This document shows positions 27,786 to 35,307 of a stretch of DNA of 64,000 nucleotides, one piece after another; positions within the stretch are counted from its first letter, which is position 1, and every line of letters starts with the position of its first letter. Source of the stretch: Streptomyces viridochromogenes (GTDB lineage: Bacteria > Actinomycetota > Actinomycetes > Streptomycetales > Streptomycetaceae); the NCBI RefSeq assembly GCF_001270495.1, contig NZ_LGUR01000184.1, positions 1 through 64,000 of the forward strand. The letters run 5' to 3'. Under the pieces are notes generated by a model, which was given only the letters and a program-made list of their open reading frames with translations, was not told where the DNA came from and did no database searches. A program made the position numbers and the translations under genes.

Positions 27786-28913
27786 TCACATGAGCGGTGT
27801 CATGAAGCGGCGCAGGGATTCCTCGTAGGACTCCGGGTCGGCGTTCCACATGGCGGCGTGGGGGGCACCCTCGACCGTGCGGAGGGCCACCAGGTTGGGG
27901 TGGGCGTCGGCGAGGCGACGCGAGAGGGTCCAGGGGGCCACCCGGTCGTCGGGGCCGTGGAAGACCAGGGTCGGCACGGTGAGCCGGCCGGCGGCGCCGT
28001 CGCCGGTGAAGCGGTCGGCGCTCAGGCCGGTACGGCCCTGTGCCGCGCGCACCGCGAGCGGCAGGAGCGCGCTCGGCGTGTGGCGGGCCCTGGCGAGGGC
28101 GCGCAGGGTGGCTTCCCAGTCGAGGACCGGGGAGTCCAGTACGAGGCCGGAGACCCGGTCACGGAGACCCGAGTGCGCGGCGGCGCGCAGCGCCATCGTG
28201 GCGCCGGTGGACCAGCCGAGCAGGACGAGCTGCTTGGCGCCGTACCGCACGGCGTAGCGCATCGCCGCGTCCAGGTCGCGCCACTCGGTCTCGCCGAGGT
28301 GGTTCAGTCCGTCCGGCGGACGGGGTGCGCCGAGGTCGCCGCGGTAGGCGAGGGCGAGGACCGGGAAGTGGCGGCCGCTGAGGAACTCCATGACGTTCAT
28401 GGCCTGTTCGCGGGTGGTGCCGAGACCGTGCACCGCGATGACCCAGGTGTCCCGTGCGCCGGGGACGAACCAGGCGGGCAGGGAGCCGAGTTCGCCGGGG
28501 ATGTCGATGTCGGCGTGGTCGAGGCCGAGGGCGGCGCTCGGGTTGCCTACGTAGACGTTCGGGGTGAGCCAGACGCTGTCGCCGGGCTGGAGGTCGCCGT
28601 GGGTGACGCGTTCCAGGCGGCGTACGACGGTGTCGGCGGAGTGCTTCGCCGCGGCGAGGACGGGTCCGACGACCGCGTGGGAGCCGTCGCCGGAGAGGCC
28701 GTAGGTGCCCGGCCGCAGGGAGGCGAGGTCGCGGGTGAGGGCGATCTGGCCGGCGGCCGTGGCGTGCACGGTGAGCCGGGGTTCGGTGGGCAGGGGCCGG
28801 CCGGCGGGCGCCGTCAGTGCGGCGCCACTGGCGAACCGTCCGGCGGCGACGCTCGCGGCGCCGGCGGCCAGAGCCACGGTGACGGCTGCGGCCGTCGCTT
28901 TGACTGTGCGCAC
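27786..28913 (-). CDS. Secreted or membrane-anchored alpha/beta hydrolase
   Basis: 375 residues. An N-terminal hydrophobic segment (VKATAAAVTVALAAGAASVAAG) is a signal peptide or anchor. The hydrolase fold shows WVIAVHGLGTTREQAMN (oxyanion turn), GWSTGATMALRAA (nucleophile Ser), FHGPDDRVAPW (acid Asp) and GAPHAAMWN (His). It looks like dienelactone-hydrolase or acyl-peptidase relatives acting outside the membrane; substrate unknown. GTG at 28913 starts VRTVKAT. The ribosome binding site is poor (TGGACAG). A 103-bp repeat begins about 80 bp upstream. Confidence 0.82.
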   Translation of the reverse strand: MRTVKATAAAVTVALAAGAASVAAGRFASGAALTAPAGRPLPTEPRLTVHATAAGQIALTRDLASLRPGTYGLSGDGSHAVVGPVLAAAKHSADTVVRRLERVTHGDLQPGDSVWLTPNVYVGNPSAALGLDHADIDIPGELGSLPAWFVPGARDTWVIAVHGLGTTREQAMNVMEFLSGRHFPVLALAYRGDLGAPRPPDGLNHLGETEWRDLDAAMRYAVRYGAKQLVLLGWSTGATMALRAAAHSGLRDRVSGLVLDSPVLDWEATLRALARARHTPSALLPLAVRAAQGRTGLSADRFTGDGAAGRLTVPTLVFHGPDDRVAPWTLSRRLADAHPNLVALRTVEGAPHAAMWNADPESYEESLRRFMTPLM

Positions 28914-28995
28914 CTGTCCAGTGTCCGGGCGGACGGGGGGCGCGGCCAGTGGGAGGGCGACTCGGAGTGAGGGCCGGGATGGGGGGCGCCGCATT

Positions 28996-29098
28996 TTCCT
29001 CGCCCCCGCCGCCCCTACCCGTCCCATCCCTGGGGGCTGCCGCCCCCAGACCCCGCTGTCGGCCCTGCGGGCCTCGTCCTCAAACGCCGGACGGGCTG
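28996..29098. repeat. 103-bp dispersed repeat, copy A
   Basis: The element starts TTCCTCGCCCCCGCCGCCCC and ends CTCAAACGCCGGACGGGCTG. It lies between the hydrolase and aldolase genes, outside any CDS. Copies B (38754-38856) and C (54581-54683) have the same length and orientation and differ by a handful of bases. Inner short inverted repeats (GGGGGCTGCCGCCCCC, GGCCCTGCGGGCC) suggest RNA hairpins. I know of similar repeats from other Streptomyces genomes but not of a formal name. Confidence 0.9.
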
Positions 29099-29126
29099 AA
29101 AATGCCTGGACCGGCATCGCAGAAGG

Positions 29127-29858
29127 TCACCCTCGTTGCCCGTACCCCCGCAACCGCTCCCCCGCCTCCGCCACCTGCGCCTCCGACAGCAGGGCCGGCG
29201 ACAGGCCGGGCACCGAGGACGCCGTGAGCCACAGGCGGGACATCCACTCCAGCTGCGCCGTGCGGTCGTAGGCCTGGTCCAGGGTCGCGCCGTAGGCGAT
29301 CGTGCCGTGGTTCTGGAGGAGGCAGGCGGTGCGGTCGGTGAGGGCCCGGAGCATGTTCTCGGCCAACTCCGCCGTGCCGTACGTCGCATACGGGGCAACC
29401 CGGACGGGTCCGCCGAGGGCGCCGGCCATGTAGTGGATCAACGGGAGCTCGGGCACCAGGGTCGAGACGGCCGTGGCGTGGACCGCGTGGGTGTGGACGA
29501 CGGCCCCGGCATCGGTGGCGCGGTAGACGGCGAGGTGCATGGGCAGCTCACTCGTCGGCACCAGCGCGCCCAGCACCCGCCCGCCATCCAGGTCGACCCC
29601 GGTCACATCGTCCGGCGTCAGCCGGTCGTACGGCACCCCCGACGGCGTGACCAGCACCGTGTCACCGACCCGCACCGAGACGTTCCCGGACGTGCCGACG
29701 ACCAGCCCGTCGGACACGGTCCGGCGAGCCGTCGCCACGAGCGCCTCCCAGGCATCCGCCTCCTCGGGGCGCACACTCCTGCCCCACGGCTCCCCCGCTT
29801 CCGGTTCGCCCTCCCGCGCATCCCGCGCGCCCCGCCGGTCCCGCTGCTCCTCAGCCAT
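29127..29858 (-). CDS. Class II aldolase/adducin family protein
   Basis: 243 residues. After a polar 40-residue N-terminus comes the fuculose-phosphate-aldolase fold: GLVVGTSGNVSVRVGDTVLVTPSGVPYDRLTPDDVTGVDLDG, ELPMHLAVYRATDAGAVVHTHAVHATAVS and LLQNHGTIAYG. The two His of HTH and the His of NHG are the zinc ligands, and the Glu of SELPMH the catalytic acid, of this family (L-fuculose-1-P, L-ribulose-5-P or similar). Substrate unknown; no sugar-kinase gene is adjacent. ATG at 29858 is divergent from the GH25 gene. Confidence 0.87.
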   Translation of the reverse strand: MAEEQRDRRGARDAREGEPEAGEPWGRSVRPEEADAWEALVATARRTVSDGLVVGTSGNVSVRVGDTVLVTPSGVPYDRLTPDDVTGVDLDGGRVLGALVPTSELPMHLAVYRATDAGAVVHTHAVHATAVSTLVPELPLIHYMAGALGGPVRVAPYATYGTAELAENMLRALTDRTACLLQNHGTIAYGATLDQAYDRTAQLEWMSRLWLTASSVPGLSPALLSEAQVAEAGERLRGYGQRG

Positions 29859-30065
29859 GCGGCGATCCTGCCAGGCGCGGCGACGGCACGGCCTCAAGTC
29901 GCCGCCGAGCCGGGGCACTTTAGGGCGGAGGACCGGCGTCCGGAAGGGTGCATAAGGTGGGATATCCACCTCTCCCACCTCTTGGCCTGAGATCGATCAG
30001 CATTCAACGATCTTCCAGTAATCTCTGGGGGATTTGTCGTGCACGCAGCCATTCCGGGGGGAAAT

Positions 30066-30815
30066 ATGGCCCGTGATCGCAAACCGTCCCGTCACCGCTC
30101 CCGCCTCATAGCGGCATCCGTGGCGGCGCTCGCCCTTGGGGGAACCGCACTGGTGGAGATACCGGCCGCGGCGGCCGGCAAACCCAAGGGCCATGACGTC
30201 TCGTCCCACCAGAAGAACGTCGACTGGCAGAGCTCCAAGGGGAAGGGCGCCAAGTTCGTCTACGTCAAGGCGACCGAGTCCCACACCTATCGCAACCCGT
30301 ACTTCGGCCAGCAGTACAACGGCTCCCGCAACGCGGGCCTGATCCGCGGCGCGTACCACTTCGCACTGCCGGACAAGTCGTCGGGCAGGACGCAGGCCGC
30401 GCACTTCGTACGCAACGGCGGCGGCTGGCGGTCGGACGGCTGGACCCTGCCGCCCGCGCTGGACATCGAGTACAACCCGTACAGCAAGCACAAGTGCTAC
30501 GGACTGAGCAAGGTGAAGATGGTCGGCTGGATCCAGTCCTTCAGCAAGGAGGTGAAGCGGCTCACCGGGCGCCGTCCGGTGATCTACACCACCACCCACT
30601 GGTGGAACACCTGCACCGGCGCCAGCCGCGCCTTCGCCTCGAACCACGCGCTGTGGATAGCGCGCTACGACTCCGCGACCGCGGGGGCACTACCGGCCGG
30701 ATGGCAGTTCTGGACCATCTGGCAGTACGACAACGGCAGCGGCAGCCTGCCGGGTGACCAGAATCTCTTCAACGGGTCCATGACCCAGCTGAGGAAGTTC
30801 GCCCGAGGCTACTGA
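30066..30815 (+). CDS. Secreted GH25 muramidase (lysozyme)
   Basis: 249 residues. A basic start (MARDRKPSRHRSR), a hydrophobic core and an AAAAG cleavage region give a signal peptide. The mature part is a GH25 barrel: KGHDVSSHQKNVDW (catalytic Asp at the first strand), KFVYVKATESHTY, IRGAYHFALP, PPALDIEYN (Asp and Glu at strand ends) and LWIARYDS...WTIWQYDN. Such muramidases cut peptidoglycan between MurNAc and GlcNAc. No separate cell-wall binding domain is present. ATG at 30066 is preceded by GGGGGGAAAT; GTG at 30039, with GGGGGA seven bases ahead, is an equally fair start. Confidence 0.92.
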   Translation: MARDRKPSRHRSRLIAASVAALALGGTALVEIPAAAAGKPKGHDVSSHQKNVDWQSSKGKGAKFVYVKATESHTYRNPYFGQQYNGSRNAGLIRGAYHFALPDKSSGRTQAAHFVRNGGGWRSDGWTLPPALDIEYNPYSKHKCYGLSKVKMVGWIQSFSKEVKRLTGRRPVIYTTTHWWNTCTGASRAFASNHALWIARYDSATAGALPAGWQFWTIWQYDNGSGSLPGDQNLFNGSMTQLRKFARGY

Positions 30816-30855
30816 GCCTTGCGGCGCCTGGGGTCGCACGGTGACCGATGGGGCC

Positions 30856-30876
30856 AGCGGAGCGGGAACCTCCGCT
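30856..30876 (+). terminator. Short hairpin after the muramidase gene
   Basis: AGCGGAG (30856-30862) and CTCCGCT (30870-30876) pair over a 7-nt loop, 41 bp after the muramidase stop. The stem is only 7 bp, so this is a modest terminator candidate. Confidence 0.45.
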
Positions 30877-30922
30877 TCCGGCGGAACAACCCCCTGCTAC
30901 GGACACCGTGCGGCCTGCCTCA

Positions 30923-30955
30923 GTTCACCTTCCGTTCACTCAGGTTTCCTACGGT
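30923..30955 (+). promoter_or_regulatory. PHO box (PhoP operator) before pit
   Basis: Two close matches to the 11-nt Streptomyces PHO repeat, GTTCACCTTCC (30923-30933) and GTTCACTCAGG (30934-30944), are followed by a degenerate third unit, TTTCCTACGGT. They end 37 bp before the pit ATG. In Streptomyces PhoP binds such direct repeats, and pitH2 of S. coelicolor is known to belong to the phosphate regulon, so phosphate control is expected here. Confidence 0.85.
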
Positions 30956-30991
30956 CAACCGACCGATGACCTCGAACGATTGCCTGGGTAA

Positions 30992-32224
30992 ATGGAAAAC
31001 TTCTCGCTGATCCTCGCGATTGTGGTGGTAACCGCACTCGCGTTCGATTTCACGAACGGTTTCCACGACACCGCCAACGCGATGGCCACAACCATCTCGA
31101 CCGGTGCGCTCAAGCCCAAGGTCGCGGTGGCCATGTCCGCCGTGCTGAACCTTGTAGGCGCCTTCCTCTCCGTGGAGGTCGCCAACACGATCTCCAAGGG
31201 TCTCGTCGACGAGACCGGCATCCGTCCCGAGGTCATCTTCGCCGCGTTGGTCGGCGCGATCCTCTGGAATCTGCTCACCTGGCTGGTGGGCCTGCCCTCC
31301 AGCTCCTCGCACGCCCTGATGGGCGGCCTGATCGGCGCCACCATCGCCTCGGCCGGCATGGGTGCGGTCCACGGCGACGTGCTCGTCACCAAGGTGCTGA
31401 TCCCGGCCATCGCCGCCCCGCTGGTCGCGGGCATCGCGGCGCTGCTCGCCACACGCCTGACCTACTCCCTCGGCAAGAAGGCCGACGGCGACGCCAGCAA
31501 GAAGGGCTACCGCGCCGGCCAGATAGCTTCCGCCGGTCTGGTCTCCCTCGCCCACGGCACCAACGACGCGCAGAAGACGATGGGCATCATCACCCTCGCG
31601 CTGGTCGCCGGCGGCACCCTGGCGCCCGACTCCGACCCGCCCATGTGGGTCATCCTCTCCGCGGGCCTGGCCATCGCGCTCGGCACCTACCTCGGCGGCT
31701 GGCGCATCATCCGCACCATGGGCAAGGGCCTGACCGACCTTCAGCCGCAGCAGGGCTTCGCCGCCCAGACCAGCGCGGCCACCGTCATCCTGGCCTCCTC
31801 CCACCTCGGCTTCTCCCTCTCCACCACGCACTCCGTCTCCGGCGCGGTGATGGGCGCGGGCCTCGGCCGCAAGGGCGGCGTGGTCCGCTGGTCGACGGCC
31901 ACCCGGATGTTCGTCGCCTGGGGTCTGACGCTCCCGGCCGCCGCCCTGGTCGGCGCGCTCGCGGAGTACGTGACGGGCTTCGGCGCCTGGGGCACGGCCC
32001 TGGTCGCGGTCTTCCTGGTCGGCTCCAGCGCCGCGATCTGGAAGATCTCCCGCCGTGAGGTCATCGACCACACCAACGTCAACGAGACCGAGGAGCCGGC
32101 CGGCGTGGTGACCACGGCCATGGCGGCCGTGACCCCGCCCCCCGTGGGCACCACGACCGAGGAGCTCTCGGCCACCATCCCGGCCCCGTCCTCCGAGCCC
32201 ACGCCCTCGCAGGCCACGGTCTGA
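30992..32224 (+). CDS. pit: Low-affinity inorganic phosphate transporter (Pit)
   Basis: 410 residues with about ten membrane helices. The two inverted Pit signatures are present: DFTNGFHDTANAMAT near residue 18 and LAHGTNDAQKTMGII near residue 185. It takes up phosphate, usually as a metal-phosphate complex, driven by the proton gradient. The C-terminal 60 residues are a Thr/Pro/Glu-rich cytosolic tail. The PHO box above argues for PhoP control. A 73-residue membrane protein gene follows by 43 bp, as in other Streptomyces. Confidence 0.93.
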   Translation: MENFSLILAIVVVTALAFDFTNGFHDTANAMATTISTGALKPKVAVAMSAVLNLVGAFLSVEVANTISKGLVDETGIRPEVIFAALVGAILWNLLTWLVGLPSSSSHALMGGLIGATIASAGMGAVHGDVLVTKVLIPAIAAPLVAGIAALLATRLTYSLGKKADGDASKKGYRAGQIASAGLVSLAHGTNDAQKTMGIITLALVAGGTLAPDSDPPMWVILSAGLAIALGTYLGGWRIIRTMGKGLTDLQPQQGFAAQTSAATVILASSHLGFSLSTTHSVSGAVMGAGLGRKGGVVRWSTATRMFVAWGLTLPAAALVGALAEYVTGFGAWGTALVAVFLVGSSAAIWKISRREVIDHTNVNETEEPAGVVTTAMAAVTPPPVGTTTEELSATIPAPSSEPTPSQATV

Positions 32225-32267
32225 CCCCCGCCCGGTTACTCCTCCCGGTACTCAAGGAAGAAGAAGC

Positions 32268-32489
32268 ATGAAGATCGACTGGGCGGCTCTCGGCTCCGTC
32301 TTCGGCGTCAGCCTCGTGGTCACGGTGGCCCTCGTGGGCCTGTTCACCCTCGGCATCTCGGGCCTGTCCCGCCGCGAACGGGCCGTGGCCCAGGGCGACT
32401 CGGCCGCACTCGCGGTCACGGGCGCTTACGCGTGCTTCGCGGCATGCGCGGCGGCCGTGGGCTACGGGATCTACCTGATCGTGGCCTGA
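32268..32489 (+). CDS. Small two-helix membrane protein downstream of pit
   Basis: 73 residues: MKIDWAALGSVFGVSLVVTVALVGLFTLGISGL is one helix, a charged loop (SRRERAVAQGDSAALA) follows, then TGAYACFAACAAAVGYGIYLIVA. A purine-rich stretch (GGAAGAAGAAGC) precedes the ATG. It shares the pit transcript by position. The function is unknown; conserved neighbours of this kind with pit suggest a helper for the transporter. It is short but has normal codon bias. Confidence 0.8.
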   Translation: MKIDWAALGSVFGVSLVVTVALVGLFTLGISGLSRRERAVAQGDSAALAVTGAYACFAACAAAVGYGIYLIVA

Positions 32490-32527
32490 CGGCCCGACGC
32501 ACAGCGCGCACGACGCCTGAAACCCCC

Positions 32528-32559
32528 GAGGTGCGGGACGGATCGCCGTCCCGCACCTC
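32528..32559 (+). terminator. Perfect 14-bp terminator hairpin
   Basis: GAGGTGCGGGACGG and CCGTCCCGCACCTC are exact complements with the 4-nt loop ATCG. It lies 38 bp after the small membrane protein gene and upstream of the cobalamin riboswitch, so it should end the pit operon. Confidence 0.85.
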
Positions 32560-32599
32560 ACGCCTGTGTGGGCCTTCGCACACTCTCCCGTCGCAGGTC

Positions 32600-32745
32600 A
32601 ACGGCAAGTTGACGGCCCTTCCAACCCCATGGTGGACTTCCGGAGCCAACTACGGCGGCAGAAGAGGAAGCCGGTGCGAATCCGGCGCGGTCCCGCCACT
32701 GTCACCGGGGTAGAAAGCCCCGGGAGCCAGGAACTCTCGCCGCCG
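32600..32745 (+). ncRNA. Cobalamin (AdoCbl) riboswitch
   Basis: The core reads GAAGCCGGTGCGAATCCGGC, then GCGGTCCCGCCACTGTCACC, then GAGCCAGGAACTCTCGCC at 32724-32741, which is the B12 box. These are the conserved blocks of cobalamin riboswitches. The limits are approximate because the outer stem P1 was placed by eye. It precedes the cobD-cobC operon, whose product it would sense, so it should repress the operon when adenosylcobalamin is plentiful. Confidence 0.9.
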
Positions 32746-32792
32746 GTCTCGTCGAACCAGGGCGTGGACACCCTGAGTGAGGACAGAACGCG

Positions 32793-32852
32793 ATGCTCGC
32801 CTGCCGATCGACACGCAGTACCAGACCCTCGTCTGACCCCACGGTCGGCTGA
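32793..32852 (+). CDS. Possible 19-residue upstream ORF before cobD
   Basis: ATG at 32793, with GAGG ten bases ahead, opens a frame coding MLACRSTRSTRPSSDPTVG and stops at 32852, five bases before the cobD ATG. cobD itself has no obvious ribosome binding site, so reinitiation after this ORF could supply its translation. It lies just after the riboswitch. It may equally be a chance frame. Confidence 0.45.
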   Translation: MLACRSTRSTRPSSDPTVG

Positions 32853-32857
32853 CCCCG

Positions 32858-33799
32858 ATGCGAGCCGATCGCGTCTTCGCGTACGGCGCCGCCGCCGGGC
32901 TTCTCGGTGATCTGCTGCTCGGCGACCCTCGCCGGGGGCATCCGGTCGCCGCGTTCGGACGTGCCGCCGGCGCCGTGGAAAGAGTGTTGTGGCGCGACGA
33001 CCGCGCGCGGGGTGCGGTGCACACCGCCGTGTGCGCCGGTGGCGCCGTGGCGCTGGGTGTCGTCGCCGCCCGTGTCGTACGTACGTCCCCCGCCGCGTCC
33101 GTCGCGCTGACCGGCGCCGCCACCTGGGCGGTGGTCGGGGGGACTTCGCTGGCCCGGGAGGCCCGGACGATCGGGCGCGCCCTGGAGGCGGGGGACGTCG
33201 ACGGCGCGCGGGCGCGGCTGCCGCATCTGTGCGGGCGGGATCCGCAGGCGCTGGACGCGGACGGGATCGCGCGGGCGGTCGTGGAGTCCGTCGCCGAGAA
33301 CACCTCCGACGCGGTGGTGGGCGCTCTGGTGTGGGGGGCCGTCGGCGGGGTGCCGGGGCTCCTCGGGTTCCGGGCCGTGAACACGCTCGACGCCATGGTG
33401 GGCCACAAGTCGCCCAAGTACCGCCGGTACGGGTGGGCTTCGGCGCGGCTCGACGACGTGGCGGGGTGGCCGGGGGCCCGGCTGACCGCCGTACTCGCCG
33501 CCGTCGCCGGAGGTGACACCCGGGGAGCCGTACGGGCCTGGCGGGCCGATGCCGGTCGGCACCCGAGCCCCAACGCCGGGCCCGTCGAGGCCTCGTTCGC
33601 GGGGGCGCTCGGGGTGCGGCTGGGCGGGACGCTGTCGTACGGCGGGCGGGTCGAGCACCGGCCCGTGCTCAACGGGGCGGGGCGCGCCGTCTCCGTCCAG
33701 GACATCGACAGGGCCGTACGGCTGTCGAAGCGCGTCGGATGGCTGGCGCTCGGCGTCTGTGCCGCCGGGCGCCGTATCGCGAAGGGACGTACGTCATGA
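32858..33799 (+). CDS. cobD: Adenosylcobinamide-phosphate synthase CobD/CbiB
   Basis: 313 residues, membrane protein. [38 protein letters not shown] is the family N-terminus; [69 protein letters not shown] and [24 protein letters not shown] follow in the usual order. It joins aminopropanol phosphate to adenosylcobyric acid. It opens the cobalamin operon behind the riboswitch, and its stop overlaps the cobQ ATG (ATGA 33796-33799). Confidence 0.93.
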   Translation: MRADRVFAYGAAAGLLGDLLLGDPRRGHPVAAFGRAAGAVERVLWRDDRARGAVHTAVCAGGAVALGVVAARVVRTSPAASVALTGAATWAVVGGTSLAREARTIGRALEAGDVDGARARLPHLCGRDPQALDADGIARAVVESVAENTSDAVVGALVWGAVGGVPGLLGFRAVNTLDAMVGHKSPKYRRYGWASARLDDVAGWPGARLTAVLAAVAGGDTRGAVRAWRADAGRHPSPNAGPVEASFAGALGVRLGGTLSYGGRVEHRPVLNGAGRAVSVQDIDRAVRLSKRVGWLALGVCAAGRRIAKGRTS

Positions 33800-35307
33800 C
33801 GGGCGGGGGGCTTCTCGTCGCCGGCACCACCTCGGACGCGGGCAAGAGTGTTGTCACCGCCGGGATCTGCCGGTGGCTGGTGCGGCAGGGGGTCAAGGTC
33901 GCGCCCTTCAAGGCGCAGAACATGTCCCTCAACTCGTTCGTGACGCGCGAGGGTGCCGAGATCGGGCGGGCGCAGGCCATGCAGGCGCAGGCGTGCCGCG
34001 TGGAGCCGACCGCGCTGATGAACCCCGTGCTGCTCAAGCCCGGTGGCGAGCGGAGCAGTCAGGTCGTGCTGCTGGGCAAGCCCGTCGGCGAGCTCAGCGC
34101 ACGCGGGTACCACGGGGGGCGGCAGCAGGCGCTGCTCGGGACGGTGCTCGACTGTCTCGCCGAACTGCGGGGCACGTATGACGCGGTGATCTGTGAGGGG
34201 GCCGGCTCTCCGGCCGAGATCAATCTGCGGCGAACCGACATCGTCAACATGGGCATCGCACGCAGCGCGCGGCTGCCCGTGCTGGTGGTGGGCGACATCG
34301 ACCGCGGCGGCGTCTTCGCCTCGTTCTTCGGGACCGTGGCCCTCCTCTCCCCCGAGGACCAGGAGCTCATCGCCGGGTTCCTCGTCAACAAGTTCCGGGG
34401 AGATGTGTCGCTGCTCGAACCCGGGCTCGACATGCTGCACGGCCTCACCGGCCGGCACACCTACGGCGTGCTGCCCTTCCGGCACGGGCTCGGCATCGAC
34501 GAGGAGGACGGGCTGCGGGTCTCCCTGCGCGGGACGGTGCGGGAGTCCGTCGTCGCGCCGCCCGTCGGCGAGGACGTGCTGCGGGTCGCCGTCTGTGCCG
34601 TCCCGCTGATGTCCAACTTCACCGACGTGGACGCCCTGGCCGCCGAGCCGGGTGTCGTCGTGCGGTTCGTGGACCGGCCGGAGGAGCTGGCCGACGCGGA
34701 TCTGGTGGTGCTCCCCGGCACCCGGGGAACCGTGCGCGCGCTGGAGTGGCTCCGCGAGCGGGGGCTCGCGCAGGCCCTGGTGCGCAGGGCCGCCGAGGGG
34801 CGGCCGATCCTCGGCATCTGCGGCGGCTTCCAGGTGCTCGGTGAGCACATCGAGGACGAGGTCGAGAGTCGGCGAGGGCATGTCGAAGGGCTCGGAGTCC
34901 TTCCCCTGCGGGTGCGGTTCGCCCGCGAGAAGACCCTCACCCGGCCCGTCGGGGAGGCCCTCGGGGAGCGGGTCGAGGGGTACGAGATCCATCACGGGGT
35001 CGCCGATGTCAGCGGGGGTGAATCCTTCCTCGACGGGTGCCGGGTCGGTCAGACCTGGGGCACGCACTGGCACGGCTCGCTGGAGTCGGACGGTTTCCGG
35101 CGGGCCTTTCTGCGCGAGGTGGCGGCCGCCGCGGGCCGGCGCTTCGTGCCGGCCCCCGACACGTCGTTCGCCGCGCTGCGCGAGGAGCAGCTCGACCGGC
35201 TCGGCGACCTGATCGAACAGCACGCGGACACCGACGCGCTCTGGCGGCTCATCGAGTCGGGAGCGCCGCAAGGACTGCCTTTCATTCCACCGGGAGCGCC
35301 CGCATGA
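33796..35307 (+). CDS. cobQ: Cobyric acid synthase CobQ/CbiP
   Basis: 503 residues. The N-terminal part is a P-loop ATPase ([44 protein letters not shown]), the C-terminal part a class I amidotransferase with the Cys of [14 protein letters not shown] and His in [10 protein letters not shown]. It amidates four carboxyls of adenosylcobyrinic a,c-diamide with glutamine. Overlaps at both ends (ATGA) couple it to cobD and the chelatase gene. All key residues are intact. Confidence 0.95.
   Translation: MTGGGLLVAGTTSDAGKSVVTAGICRWLVRQGVKVAPFKAQNMSLNSFVTREGAEIGRAQAMQAQACRVEPTALMNPVLLKPGGERSSQVVLLGKPVGELSARGYHGGRQQALLGTVLDCLAELRGTYDAVICEGAGSPAEINLRRTDIVNMGIARSARLPVLVVGDIDRGGVFASFFGTVALLSPEDQELIAGFLVNKFRGDVSLLEPGLDMLHGLTGRHTYGVLPFRHGLGIDEEDGLRVSLRGTVRESVVAPPVGEDVLRVAVCAVPLMSNFTDVDALAAEPGVVVRFVDRPEELADADLVVLPGTRGTVRALEWLRERGLAQALVRRAAEGRPILGICGGFQVLGEHIEDEVESRRGHVEGLGVLPLRVRFAREKTLTRPVGEALGERVEGYEIHHGVADVSGGESFLDGCRVGQTWGTHWHGSLESDGFRRAFLREVAAAAGRRFVPAPDTSFAALREEQLDRLGDLIEQHADTDALWRLIESGAPQGLPFIPPGAPA

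Noticed and set aside
28996..29098. The 103-bp repeats as CRISPR or insertion sequence
   Set aside because: They are single dispersed copies without regular spacers, transposase or terminal inverted repeats.
28949..29227. Short plus-strand frame of 92 codons across repeat copy A
   Set aside because: No start signal; it only reads through the repeat in the Pro-rich frame.
32600..32745. The cobalamin riboswitch as a novel RNA
   Set aside because: It carries the standard conserved blocks and lies before cobalamin genes, as expected.
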